Shown piece by piece: positions 16,630 through 24,891 of a stretch of DNA of 64,000 bases. Each line of letters begins with the position of its first letter. Positions within the stretch are counted from its first letter, which is position 1. This stretch comes from Actinomadura sp. K4S16 (GTDB lineage: Bacteria > Actinomycetota > Actinomycetes > Streptosporangiales > Streptosporangiaceae): NCBI RefSeq assembly GCF_008327685.1, contig NZ_BDDE01000020.1:186001-250000 (forward strand), in the 5' to 3' direction. The notes beneath the pieces were generated by a model. It saw nothing but the letters and a program-made list of their open reading frames with translations, searched no databases and was not told the origin of the DNA. The position numbers were made by a program, and so were the translations under genes.

Positions 16630-17883
16630 ATGAACAGCTCGACGACGACTCCGGTGACCCGGGCCGCGGCCGTGTGGTCGCTCATCGGCCTGGTGCTGCT
16701 GACGATCAACCTGCGCGCCGCGATCACGGGGATCTCGCCCGTGCTCGGCGACCTGCGGGACGCGTTCGGGCTGTCCGGTGCGCAGACCGGCGTCCTCACC
16801 ACGCTGCCGGTGCTGTGCCTGGGCGTCTTCGCGGCCGTCGCGCCGGTCGCCGCGCGGCGGTTCGGCGCCGAGACCGTGATCGCCGGTTCCCTCGTCATGA
16901 TCACCGCGGGGATCGTGCTGCGGGTGGTGCAGTCCCCGGTCTCGCTGTTCTTCGGCACGATCGTCGCCGGCGCAGGCATCGCGATGGGCAATGTCCTCAT
17001 GCCAGCCGTGATCAAGCGCGCGTTCCCGACCCGCCTGGGCTCGCTGACCGGGCTCGCGATGATGCTGATGGCGGCCAGCGGCGCGATCGCCGCCGGGCTC
17101 GCGGTGCCGCTGGCGGAGGCGGGCGGCTGGCGCCTCGCCCTCGCGGTCTGGGCCGTCCCGTCGCTGATCGCCGCGCTCGTGTGGGGCCCGCTCGCCGTGC
17201 GGGGCCGCCGCGCCCCGACCGCCCCGGTCACCGCCCCGCGCGCCGGGGGATCGCTGCTGCGCTCCCTGACGGCCTGGTCCGTCGCCGCGTTCATGGGCCT
17301 GGCCTCACTGATGTTCTACGTGCTCATGTCGTGGCTGCCGGAGGTCATGCAGGACGCCGGCCACCCGGCCGCGACCGCCGGGATGATGGTCTCGACCATG
17401 CTGATCGTCGGGATCCCGCTGGGCTTCGTCGTGCCGGTGTTCGCCGCCCGCCTCCGCGACCAGCGCCCCCTCGTCCTCGCCGTCGCGGCCACGATGGTCG
17501 TCGGCCTGGTCGGCCTGCTGCTCGCCCCGTCCGCCGGCTGGGCGTGGGTCGTGATCCTCGGCATCGGCACCGGCAGCGCGTTCCCGCTGGCCTTCACGCT
17601 GCTCAGCCTCCGCTCGCCGAGCCCCTCGGTGGCCGCGGGCCTGTCCGGGATGGCGCAGACGGGCGGTTACCTCCTCGCCGCAGCCGGCCCGTTCGCGGTC
17701 GGCATCCTGCACGAGGCCACGGGCGGCTGGAACGTTCCGGTGGCCCTGCTGCTCGTGCTGGTGGTGCCCGAGGTGGTGGTCGGCCTGCTGGCCGCGCGGC
17801 CCGGGTTCGTCCACCCGGCGGAGCCGGCGCGGCTGGTCGAGCCGAAGTCCCTCCCGGCGCCCGAGCCCGCCCGCACCCGCTGA
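16630..17883 (+). CDS. CynX/NimT-family MFS transporter
   Basis: 417 residues with about twelve membrane helices. The opening LVLLTINLRAAITGISPVLGDLRDAFGLS is typical of the CynX/NimT (cyanate/2-nitroimidazole) group, and the internal LRSPSPSVAAGLSGMAQTGGYLLAAAGPF region matches the second half of the family. The ATG at 16630 was chosen for fit to the family start; the frame opens at 16402. It is probably controlled by the upstream GntR protein. Substrate is unknown. Confidence 0.88.
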   Translation: MNSSTTTPVTRAAAVWSLIGLVLLTINLRAAITGISPVLGDLRDAFGLSGAQTGVLTTLPVLCLGVFAAVAPVAARRFGAETVIAGSLVMITAGIVLRVVQSPVSLFFGTIVAGAGIAMGNVLMPAVIKRAFPTRLGSLTGLAMMLMAASGAIAAGLAVPLAEAGGWRLALAVWAVPSLIAALVWGPLAVRGRRAPTAPVTAPRAGGSLLRSLTAWSVAAFMGLASLMFYVLMSWLPEVMQDAGHPAATAGMMVSTMLIVGIPLGFVVPVFAARLRDQRPLVLAVAATMVVGLVGLLLAPSAGWAWVVILGIGTGSAFPLAFTLLSLRSPSPSVAAGLSGMAQTGGYLLAAAGPFAVGILHEATGGWNVPVALLLVLVVPEVVVGLLAARPGFVHPAEPARLVEPKSLPAPEPARTR

Positions 17884-18192
17884 TCAGCCCATGTCGACGG
17901 CGTCCAGGTCGAGGACCCGGGCGTGCAGGACCTGCCGCTGGTGGAGGGCCGCCCGGAGCGCCCGGTGCAGGCCGTCCTCCAGGTAGAGCTCGCCCTGCCA
18001 CTGGACGACGTGGGGGAACAGGTCGCCGTAGAAGGTGGAGTCCTTCGACAGCAGGGACTGGAGGTCCATCTCCCGCTTGGTGCTGACGAGCTGGTCGAGG
18101 CGGACCTGGCGAGGAGGGATCTTGGCCCAGTCCCGGGACGATAGACCGTGCTCGGGATAGGGCCTTCCTTCACCCACCGACTTGAAGATCAC
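17884..18192 (-). CDS. Conserved actinobacterial ~100-aa protein (ParB-like motif)
   Basis: 102 residues with MIFKSVGEGRPYPEHG at the N-terminus, PPRQVRLDQLVSTKREMDL, DSTFYGDLFPHVVQWQGELYLEDGLHRALRAALHQRQVLHARVL. The LDQLVxTK and DGLHRALRAAL segments resemble ParB/Srx-type nucleotide-binding motifs. I recall close homologues in many actinomycetes, sometimes labelled as an antitoxin without good evidence. No toxin gene is adjacent. It is convergent with the MFS gene (stop to stop almost touching). Function is unknown. Confidence 0.75.
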   Translation of the reverse strand: MIFKSVGEGRPYPEHGLSSRDWAKIPPRQVRLDQLVSTKREMDLQSLLSKDSTFYGDLFPHVVQWQGELYLEDGLHRALRAALHQRQVLHARVLDLDAVDMG

Positions 18193-18333
18193 CCTTCGAG
18201 TCTAAGGGCTGGCAAGGGCGCGGAGAAGGCAGCGCAACAACATCCGTCACTCCACTTGCCGGATTCGGTAAACCAGTTACGGCGCAGGTCAACCGGCCCG
18301 TGACTAAATACCGGTCCGCTGGAACGTCATGGA

Positions 18334-18723
18334 TCAGGCCTGATGGTCGGACCATATGTAGGCGGCGGGCAGCAGTTCGGCCACGGGCTCGGCGCGCAGA
18401 ACACCGCCCATGTCGACGATGACGAGGATGGACGGGAAGTAGTCCAGAAGGACCTGCCGACACCGCCCGCAAGGCGACATCACCCCGCGGCCGCCGTCCC
18501 CGACCGCCACGATCATGTCGAGCCGGTGGGCCCCCTGGGCGGCCGCGGCGCCGATCACGGCCAGCTCCGCGCACGGCCCGCCGGTGAAGTGGTGGACGTT
18601 CATCGCGGTGACGATCCGCCCGTCGCGGGCACGGGCGGCCGCGGCCACCGTGTGCTCGTCCCCCCGACTGCACCCGGCCGCGACCCGCTCAGCGGCCCGG
18701 ATCAACTCATGATCGACCGTCAT
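18334..18723 (-). CDS. Blasticidin-S-deaminase-like / cytidine deaminase
   Basis: A 129-residue zinc deaminase. Zinc ligands and catalytic Glu lie in GGPCAEL and SPCGRCRQVLLD (three Cys, as in tetrameric cytidine deaminases). The segments NVHHFTGGPCAEL, RGVMSPCGRCRQVLLD and ELLPAAYIW resemble fungal blasticidin-S deaminase, from memory, more than pyrimidine-salvage Cdd. It could deaminate cytidine or a cytosine-containing nucleoside antibiotic. Its ATG at 18723 overlaps the TGA of the ATPase gene (ATGA), so it is translationally coupled to it. Confidence 0.85.
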   Translation of the reverse strand: MTVDHELIRAAERVAAGCSRGDEHTVAAAARARDGRIVTAMNVHHFTGGPCAELAVIGAAAAQGAHRLDMIVAVGDGGRGVMSPCGRCRQVLLDYFPSILVIVDMGGVLRAEPVAELLPAAYIWSDHQA

Positions 18724-20141
18724 GTCCCCGCCCAAGCGCTCAAAAGGTCCTCCGCGTTGTAACCAGCCCGAAGCCCATCACACGCGACGCCGTTCCGTGT
18801 CACCGCGACCAGTGGCACGGGCTCGTCGGTGATCGCCGCTCTGTGCCGCTGGAGCGCGGCGAGGTCGTGGGAGTCGAACGACGAGTTCTCCACCCACTTG
18901 ATCGAGCCGAGGAAGAGCAGGTGCCGGGCGACGGGCTCCCGGTCCGCACCGACGAGATCGATCTCCACCTCGTTGCCCCGCGTCCAGTAGCCGCCGATGG
19001 CGGGGGCCGCGGGGAGGTCACCGTCCGGGAGGAGGCGCGCCAGCGACTCGCGGACCAGCGGTTCGATCGCCCTGCCCCGCCAGCTCGTCCAGCCCTGCCT
19101 GATGCGGCCGAGTGTCAGGTCGCCGCGCATGCGTTCGATCTCGGCCATGTGCGGGTCGAGGAACGTCAGCCAGAACCGCAAGTAGGGATCAGCGACCCGG
19201 TAACGCCGCTCCTTGGAGGGGCGCGTCGAGATCGGCAGTTCGGCCGCCACCACCCGCTTGCGGGTCAGGACGTCCGTGGCGCGGGTGAGGGTGGTGTGCG
19301 AGATGCCCCCGGCGGCGCGGGCGATGTTGGTGAAGGTCCGCTCGCCCGCGCCAATGGCCCGCAGGACCTCCCGGCTCATCGCCTGCGGCGGGAACTCCGC
19401 GGCCAGCGAGCGTTCGGCGGAGACCAGCAGCGCGGAGATCGGGTCGTCGAGCGACTCGCGGAGGAACTCCCACAGGGACGCGCCGGGCCGCCAATCGGCG
19501 CAGATGAGCGGCAGCCCGCCCGTGACCAGGGCGGCGTCGAACGCCGTCGCCGGTTCCAGGTCGAGCATCTCGGCGATGTCGGCCGGGTTCAGCGGGCCGA
19601 CCACCATCTCGGTCCCGCGCTGGTGGAAGGGCCGGTCGTACTCGTTCAGCGCCTCCATCATCGAGATGTCCGACCCGATGAGCAGCAGGAGGACCGGCTT
19701 GTGCGAGAGCAGGCGGTCCCATGCCCGCTGGAGCATCCCCTCGAAGGCGTCGACGCGGTTCATCAGGTATGGGACCTCGTCGAGGACGACGACGCTCGGC
19801 ACGTCGTCGGGGAGGATCTCCGCGAGAAGCCTGAACGCCGCGTTCCACTGCGCCGGCGCCTCTTCGGTGAACAAGGCCCGGTCCGCGAGGGTGGAGTTCG
19901 CGACGGCGTCGTGCAGTTCTGCCAGCTCGTCCTCCGCGGGGCCCCCGGCCGCGGTGAAGAAGAGCGACGGCACACCGGCGCGGCGCACGAACTCCTCGAC
20001 AAGGCTGGACTTGCCGACCCGTCGCCGTCCGCGCATGAGGATGCAGCGGCCGGGTTTCACCGAGCCGCTGGCCGCCCGTACCTGTTCGAGCGCACGGGCG
20101 AGCACGGCCAGCTCACGGCTCCGACCAATGAAGCGACGCAT
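18720..20141 (-). CDS. AAA-family ATPase with C-terminal DUF234 nuclease-like domain
   Basis: 473 residues. Walker A is GRRRVGKSS (38-46) and Walker B VVVLDE ends at 122, in the ATPase_2/archaeal-type ATPase pattern. A winged helix lies in the middle (ISHTTLTRATDVLTRKRVV). The C-terminal DUF234 part has a PD-(D/E)XK-like arrangement, EID (393-395) then GSIKW (412-416), but Ser stands where the family usually has Glu before the Lys. The ATG at 20141 follows GGCGGGAG. Palindromic sites just upstream suggest tight control. Coupled to the downstream deaminase. Role is unknown; nuclease activity is doubtful because of the Ser. Confidence 0.8.
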   Translation of the reverse strand: MRRFIGRSRELAVLARALEQVRAASGSVKPGRCILMRGRRRVGKSSLVEEFVRRAGVPSLFFTAAGGPAEDELAELHDAVANSTLADRALFTEEAPAQWNAAFRLLAEILPDDVPSVVVLDEVPYLMNRVDAFEGMLQRAWDRLLSHKPVLLLLIGSDISMMEALNEYDRPFHQRGTEMVVGPLNPADIAEMLDLEPATAFDAALVTGGLPLICADWRPGASLWEFLRESLDDPISALLVSAERSLAAEFPPQAMSREVLRAIGAGERTFTNIARAAGGISHTTLTRATDVLTRKRVVAAELPISTRPSKERRYRVADPYLRFWLTFLDPHMAEIERMRGDLTLGRIRQGWTSWRGRAIEPLVRESLARLLPDGDLPAAPAIGGYWTRGNEVEIDLVGADREPVARHLLFLGSIKWVENSSFDSHDLAALQRHRAAITDEPVPLVAVTRNGVACDGLRAGYNAEDLLSAWAGT

Positions 20142-20154
20142 CAATACTCCCGCC

Positions 20155-20184
20155 AGCGATAGTATCAACAGCGATAGTATCGCT
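20155..20184. promoter_or_regulatory. Repeated AGCGATAGTATC operator-like sites
   Basis: AGCGATAGTATC occurs at 20155-20166 and again at 20170-20181. The second forms the perfect palindrome AGCGATA-G-TATCGCT (20170-20184). The sites lie 14-43 bases upstream of the ATPase start. The binding protein is unknown. Confidence 0.65.
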
Positions 20185-20219
20185 AATGGGAGTCTTCCGT
20201 TCGGTGATGCGCGACCGCG

Positions 20220-21158
20220 TCAGTTCTTGATTGCTTGGGGGACTCGGGGTAGGCCGGTCACCGAGGTCACCGTTGAGTACAGGCCCGTCGTCGCGGTGAT
20301 GAACAGGCGGTTGTTCTTGGGGCCGCCGAAGGTGATGTTGGAGACGGGCTCGGGGACGCGGATGCGCCCGATGAGGGTGGCGTCGGGGGCGTAGCAGTGC
20401 ACGCCGCCCTCCAGGGCCGCCGCCCACAGCCGTCCGTCCCGGTCGAACCGGATGTTGTCGAAGCGGCCGACGCCGTCGCGGGCCGCGGTGAAGACCTCGC
20501 CGTCCGAGAGCGTGCCGTCGTCGCGGACGTCGAAGACGCGGATGTGGGCGGCGCGGGTGTCGGACACGAAGAGGCGGCGCTCGTCCGGGGAGAACACGAG
20601 GCCGTTCGGTCCGCCGAAGCCGTCCGCGACGCGGCGGACCTCGCCGGTCACCGGATCGGCGCGGTAGACGTCGCAGGACCCGATCTCGCTCTCGGCGCGG
20701 TGGCCCTCGTAGTCGCTGGTGATGCCGAAGTCGGGGTCGGAGAACCAGACCGACCCGTCCGAGCGGACGACCGCGTCGTTCGGACTGTTGAGGCGCCTGC
20801 CCCGGTAGCGGTCGGCGATGACGGTGACGGTGCCGTCCGGCTCGGTCCTGGTCACCCGCCGGTTCCCCTGCTCGCAGGTGATCAGCCGGCCCTGCGCGTC
20901 GAGGGTGTTGCCGTTGCTGTGCCCGGCCGGCGCGCGGAAGAGGGAGACGGCGCCGGTCGCCTCGTCCCAGCGCAGCATGCGGTCGTTGGGGATGTCGCTC
21001 CAGACCAGCTGCCGCCAGGCGGGGAGGTACAGCGGGCCCTCGGCCCAGCGGGAGCCGGAGTGAAGGTTTTCGAGGTGCTGGTCGCCGTGGCAGCACCGTC
21101 CAGTACGGAAGCGCTCGTCCAGAACCTCGTATATCCCGTTGACCGCTTCCTTGGGCAT
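20220..21158 (-). CDS. SMP-30/gluconolactonase-family hydrolase
   Basis: A six-bladed beta-propeller lactonase family member (312 aa). Family marks are WAEGPLYLPAWRQLVWSDIPNDRMLRWD, HSNGNTLDAQGRLITCEQGNRRVTR, LNSPNDAVVRSDGSVWFSDPDFGI and GGPNGLVFSPDERRLFVSDT, which carry the metal-site Glu, Asn and Asp residues. It probably opens a sugar or other lactone in the cytosol. I chose the ATG at 21158 because AGGGAGA stands before it; an upstream ATG at 21179 lacks that. Divergent from an Lrp/AsnC regulator that is its likely controller. Confidence 0.88.
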   Translation of the reverse strand: MPKEAVNGIYEVLDERFRTGRCCHGDQHLENLHSGSRWAEGPLYLPAWRQLVWSDIPNDRMLRWDEATGAVSLFRAPAGHSNGNTLDAQGRLITCEQGNRRVTRTEPDGTVTVIADRYRGRRLNSPNDAVVRSDGSVWFSDPDFGITSDYEGHRAESEIGSCDVYRADPVTGEVRRVADGFGGPNGLVFSPDERRLFVSDTRAAHIRVFDVRDDGTLSDGEVFTAARDGVGRFDNIRFDRDGRLWAAALEGGVHCYAPDATLIGRIRVPEPVSNITFGGPKNNRLFITATTGLYSTVTSVTGLPRVPQAIKN

Positions 21159-21181
21159 GGTTCTCCCTTGATCCGCCATGA

Positions 21182-21196
21182 CTGAATGTCGTTCAG
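21182..21196. promoter_or_regulatory. Lrp/AsnC-type operator
   Basis: CTGAA-TGTCG-TTCAG is a 15-bp palindrome, the size typical of Lrp-family sites, between the divergent SMP-30 and Lrp genes. Confidence 0.55.
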
Positions 21197-21234
21197 AACA
21201 ACTTCGGGATGATCGTACGCGATACAGTCATCTT

Positions 21235-21687
21235 GTGAAGAACGTGGATGACATCGATCGTCGCCTGCTGGAGCTCCTCCAGGAGGACGCCACCCGGTCC
21301 TACGCGGCACTCGGTACGGCGGTCGGCCTGTCGGCCGGGGCCGTCCACGAACGGGTACGGAAGATGCGCGAGCGGGGCGTCATCCGGCGGACGAGCGTGG
21401 ACGTGGAGCCGGCCGCGCTCGGGCAGGGCGTGCTGGCCTTCGCCCTGATCGACTCGTCGGTGTGGATGGGCGACCGCGCGGCGGAGTTCGCCGCCATACC
21501 GGAGGTTCAGGAGGCCCACGTCGTCGCGGGCAGCGCGTCCGTCCTGGTCAAGGTGCGGACGTCGACGACCGGGCGGCTCCAGGACGTGCTGCGGCGGCTG
21601 TACGAGATCCAGGGCGTCAGCGGGACGAAGGCGACCGTCGTCCTGGAGACCTTCTTCGAACGCCCGATCTCCCCGCTGGGCCAGTGA
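21235..21687 (+). CDS. Lrp/AsnC-family transcriptional regulator
   Basis: 150 residues: a helix-turn-helix (DDIDRRLLELLQEDATRSYAALGTAVGLSAGAVHERVRKMRERGVI, about 4-50) and an effector-binding/oligomerisation RAM domain (GVLAFALIDSSVW ... VQEAHVVAGSASVLVKVRTSTTGRL). It starts with GTG at 21235; the frame runs on upstream through the operator. Likely target: the divergent SMP-30 gene and itself. Confidence 0.88.
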   Translation: MKNVDDIDRRLLELLQEDATRSYAALGTAVGLSAGAVHERVRKMRERGVIRRTSVDVEPAALGQGVLAFALIDSSVWMGDRAAEFAAIPEVQEAHVVAGSASVLVKVRTSTTGRLQDVLRRLYEIQGVSGTKATVVLETFFERPISPLGQ

Positions 21688-21706
21688 ACGCGCCCCGGCA
21701 CGCGAA

Positions 21707-21735
21707 AGGCCGGTGCCCGCGTCGGGCACCGGCCT
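21707..21735. terminator. Hairpin terminator between Lrp gene and tRNA-Ser
   Basis: AGGCCGGTGCCCG (21707-21719) pairs with CGGGCACCGGCCT (21723-21735) around a 3-base loop. It lies between two converging transcripts. Confidence 0.8.
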
Positions 21736-21740
21736 CGGTG

Positions 21741-21828
21741 TGGCGGAGGATGCGAGATTCGAACTCGCGAGCGCTTGCACGCAACACGCTTTCCAAGCGT
21801 GCGCCCTAGGCCACTAGGCGAATCCTCC
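21741..21828 (-). tRNA. tRNA-Ser (anticodon GGA)
   Basis: An 88-nt class II tRNA: acceptor GGAGGAT pairs with ATCCTCC, discriminator G and encoded CCA follow, T-arm GCGAG-TTCGAAT-CTCGC, long variable arm, anticodon loop TTGGAAA. It reads UCC/UCU. Confidence 0.95.
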
Positions 21829-21838
21829 ACGGGGTAGC

Positions 21839-22183
21839 CTACCGGTTCTCGGGCAGTGACCTGACCTCAATTACCGCGTCGACGGGGATCGGTCCGTAGA
21901 CGTGGGGGAACAGCTCGTCTCCGGCCGGCTCGTAGCGGACGGGCGCGTCCAGGCGGGACACGTCGATGACCAGCAGGACCAGGTCTTCGCGGGGGACGTC
22001 GCCGTAGAAGCGGCCGAGGACGCCCTCCACTTGGGCGATGTCGGACGAGCAGTGGATGAAGCCCTCCTCGTCCAGCGTCCGGCCCAGGGTGGACATGGCG
22101 TACGCCACGCCCGTGGTCCGGGCGGATTCCCAGCGGGTTCGTTCGGCGATGTGCAGGAGCGTGTCCTGGGGAGAGGCGGGCAT
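21839..22183 (-). CDS. DUF952 domain protein
   Basis: 114 residues of the DUF952 family: TLLHIAERTRWESARTTGVAYAMSTLGRTLDEEGFIHCSSDIAQVEGVLGRFYGD, then VLLVIDVSRL and FPHVYGPIPVDAVIEV. The GFIHCS and FPHVYGPI segments are its hallmark. Function is unknown; a glutathione-transferase-linked or ligase role has been guessed in other species. The ATG at 22183 fits the family start, although the frame extends across the SRP RNA region. It is only ten bases from the tRNA gene. Confidence 0.85.
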   Translation of the reverse strand: MPASPQDTLLHIAERTRWESARTTGVAYAMSTLGRTLDEEGFIHCSSDIAQVEGVLGRFYGDVPREDLVLLVIDVSRLDAPVRYEPAGDELFPHVYGPIPVDAVIEVRSLPENR

Positions 22184-22240
22184 GGGGCGGAGACTACGCC
22201 GGAAAGCGTGGCGATCCTGGGCCGGGGATGCCATAGACTT

Positions 22241-22338
22241 TGGGCAGACCCCTCGCACGGCGTCACCCTGTGAACCTCCCCAGGGCCGGAAGGCAGCAAG
22301 GATAAGCAGGCTCTGGCGGGTGTGCGGGGGGTCCCTTG
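22241..22338 (+). ncRNA. ffs: Signal recognition particle RNA, small bacterial type
   Basis: The conserved apical loop and symmetric bulge are plain: GGGCCGGAAGGCAGCAAGG then ATAAGCAGGCTCTGGC. The outer stem pairs GACCCC (22247-22252) with GGGGTC (22328-22333). The location just before dnaX is usual for actinobacteria. End positions are approximate. Confidence 0.92.
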
Positions 22339-22425
22339 GTTTGACGGCGACCGGTCCGCGATGACCGGTCCACGGCGACACGGCGCTTTCTGACGCTCTG
22401 CTTCTCGAGGGAGGGCGGACCCCCG

Positions 22426-24729
22426 ATGAGTCTGGCTCTGTACCGCAAGTACCGGCCAGCGACGTTCGCCGAGCTGAAGGGGCAGGAACACGTCGCCGAG
22501 CCCCTCCAGCAGGCGCTGCGCAACGGCCGGATCAACCACGCGTACCTGTTCAGCGGGCCGCGCGGCTGCGGCAAGACGTCCAGCGCCCGGATCCTCGCCC
22601 GCTCGCTGAACTGCGAGGAGGGGCCGACCCCCGACCCGTGCGGCAAGTGCGACTCGTGCGTCGCGCTCGGGCCGTCCGGCAACGGGCACATCGATGTGAT
22701 CGAGATCGACGCCGCGTCCCACGGTGGTGTGGACGACGCCCGCGACCTGCGGGAACGGGCCTTCTTCGCCCCGGTGTCGGCGCGCTTCAAGGTGTACATC
22801 ATCGACGAGGCGCACATGGTCACCCGCGAGGGCTTCAACGCGCTGCTGAAGCTCGTCGAGGAGCCGCCGCCGCACCTGAAGTTCGTGTTCGCGACGACCG
22901 AGCCCGAGAAGGTCATCGGGACGATCCGGTCCCGGACCCACCACTACCCCTTCCGGCTGATCCCTCCGGGCGTCCTGCAAGACCTCGTCGAGGAGATCCT
23001 GCAGAGCGAGGACGTCCCGTACGAGGCGTCCGCGCTGCCGCTGGCCGTGCGGGCCGGGGCGGGTTCCGCCCGCGACACGCTGTCGATCCTGGACCAGCTC
23101 CTCGCCGGATCGGACGAGAAGGGCATCACGTACGCGCGGGCCGTGTCGCTGCTCGGCTACACCGACTCCGCGCTGCTGGACGAGGTCATCGCGGCCTTCG
23201 CGGCCCGGGACGGCGCCGCCGTGTTCGCCGCGATCGACCGCGTGATCGAGAGCGGCCAGGACCCGCGCCGCTTCACGGCCGACCTGCTGGAACGCGTCCG
23301 CGACCTAGTGATCCTGTCGAACGTGCCGGAGGCCGGGGGGACGGGGCTGCTGAACGTCCCGCCTGACGAGCTGGAGCAGATGCGGCGCCAGGCCTCCTCG
23401 ATGGGGCCGGGAGAGCTGACCCGCGCGGCCGACCTGCTGCACACCGGCCTCACCGAGATGCGCGGTGCCACGTCCCCGCGGCTGCTGCTGGAACTGATCT
23501 GCGCGCGGATCCTGCTGCCGGCCGCGTACGAGGACGAGGCGTCCATGTTCGCCCGGCTCGACCGTCTGGAGCGTCAGGCCTCCCAGGGCGGTTTCGGTGG
23601 CGGTGCTGGCCAGGGCGGGTTCGGCGGCCAGGGCGGTGATCCTCTTGCGCAGGCCTTCGCGTCCGCGGCACCGGCTCCCGGGGCGGCTCCGGGGCAGACC
23701 GGCGGGGCACAGGGAGCGTCCGGGCACGGTGGGGCTGCCGAAGGGACGTCCGGCTCGGCCGGTGCGGCGCCAGGGGCCCATGGACAAGGCGGCGCGGCGC
23801 AGGGGACGCCCGGCCAGGCGGGGGCGACACCGTCCCAGAATGGCGGTTCCGCAACGCACGGAACCCAGTCCCCTCCCGCCCGGGGGGCCGACCCCACTTC
23901 CAGTGTCAACCCCAGCCCCGGTACGGCACCCGCAGAACCCGGTTCTGTGGATAACCACGGATCCGCCCCCACCACGGCCGCCCCCACCACGGGCGGACCG
24001 GCCCCAGGCGGACCAGCCACGGGTGCACCGACCACAGGTTCGCCGGCCACCGCACGCCCTGCGGCCGCCGCGCGACCCGCGCCCAGCGCACCGTCCGCGC
24101 CCTCCAGCCCACCACCCGCGCCCAGCGGAGGGGCCGGAGGAACGGACTTCTCCACCATCCAGCGCCTCTGGCCCGACGTCGTCGAGGCCGTCAAGCAGAA
24201 GAGCCGCGCCACCTGGATGGTCATCATGTCCGGGGTCCAGCCGGTGTCCCTGGACGGCAAGGTCCTCACGCTCGGCTTCGACGCGGAGGGGCGGCGCCTC
24301 GGCTTCGTCAACGGCGGCCGCGACGCCGTCCTGCGCGAGGTCTTCAAGGAGCGGATGGGCGTCGACTGGCGGATAGAGACCGTCGTCGGCGGGGCGCCCG
24401 GCGGGTCCCCCCCAGGAGGACGGCCGGGCCCTAGCGCAGGGTTCGGTGGGGCGGCCACACCGAACCCGGCACCACAGCCGCGGCCGCCCTTCCAGCCGTC
24501 TGCTCAGCCGTCCGCGCCGAGGGCCGACCGGGCGCCGGAGCCCCCGCCCCCGCCGCCGGACGAGCCTCCGCCGCCGCCCGAGCCCTCTCCCGTGGACGAG
24601 AGCGACGAGGTCGACCCGGAAGGCGACGCCGACGCCGACGGCACCGAGGCCGAGATGAGCGGGATGGCGCTCATCCAGCGGGAGCTCGGCGGCCAGATCA
24701 TCCGCGAGATCGACAACTCCGCCCCGTAG
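22426..24729 (+). CDS. dnaX: DNA polymerase III subunits gamma and tau
   Basis: The clamp-loader ATPase of the replisome (767 aa). Walker A GPRGCGKTSS is at 44-53, the zinc module Cys63/72/75/78 follows, and DEAH is at 127-130, with the SRC-like TRARSLNCE region and a normal collar domain to about 380. Residues about 385-560 are a Gly/Ala/Pro/Thr/Ser-rich disordered linker with repeated GQGG/GQAG units. A tau-type domain (DFSTIQRLWPDVVEAVKQKSRATWMVIM) follows, then a Pro/Glu-rich acidic tail. It heads the housekeeping cluster dnaX-ybaB-recR. I did not find an obvious A-rich slippery site. Confidence 0.96.
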   Translation: MSLALYRKYRPATFAELKGQEHVAEPLQQALRNGRINHAYLFSGPRGCGKTSSARILARSLNCEEGPTPDPCGKCDSCVALGPSGNGHIDVIEIDAASHGGVDDARDLRERAFFAPVSARFKVYIIDEAHMVTREGFNALLKLVEEPPPHLKFVFATTEPEKVIGTIRSRTHHYPFRLIPPGVLQDLVEEILQSEDVPYEASALPLAVRAGAGSARDTLSILDQLLAGSDEKGITYARAVSLLGYTDSALLDEVIAAFAARDGAAVFAAIDRVIESGQDPRRFTADLLERVRDLVILSNVPEAGGTGLLNVPPDELEQMRRQASSMGPGELTRAADLLHTGLTEMRGATSPRLLLELICARILLPAAYEDEASMFARLDRLERQASQGGFGGGAGQGGFGGQGGDPLAQAFASAAPAPGAAPGQTGGAQGASGHGGAAEGTSGSAGAAPGAHGQGGAAQGTPGQAGATPSQNGGSATHGTQSPPARGADPTSSVNPSPGTAPAEPGSVDNHGSAPTTAAPTTGGPAPGGPATGAPTTGSPATARPAAAARPAPSAPSAPSSPPPAPSGGAGGTDFSTIQRLWPDVVEAVKQKSRATWMVIMSGVQPVSLDGKVLTLGFDAEGRRLGFVNGGRDAVLREVFKERMGVDWRIETVVGGAPGGSPPGGRPGPSAGFGGAATPNPAPQPRPPFQPSAQPSAPRADRAPEPPPPPPDEPPPPPEPSPVDESDEVDPEGDADADGTEAEMSGMALIQRELGGQIIREIDNSAP

Positions 24730-24891
24730 CCCGCCGGAGGGGGCCGCATCCCGGACGTGCTTCCGAAATGGCGTGCCGAGGTCCTCGCTTACCGAAACGG
24801 CCTGGGAACCCGTAGTCTCGTGGGACGGACGTCCGGTGGCTGGCGGAGCGCCAGAGAGCAGGCCCTCGGGGGCCGGAATGGGGAGTGCACC

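Noticed and set aside
17884..18192. VapB-type antitoxin
   Set aside because: No PIN-domain toxin gene next to it, and the protein lacks an AbrB or RHH fold pattern; the name seems a database habit.
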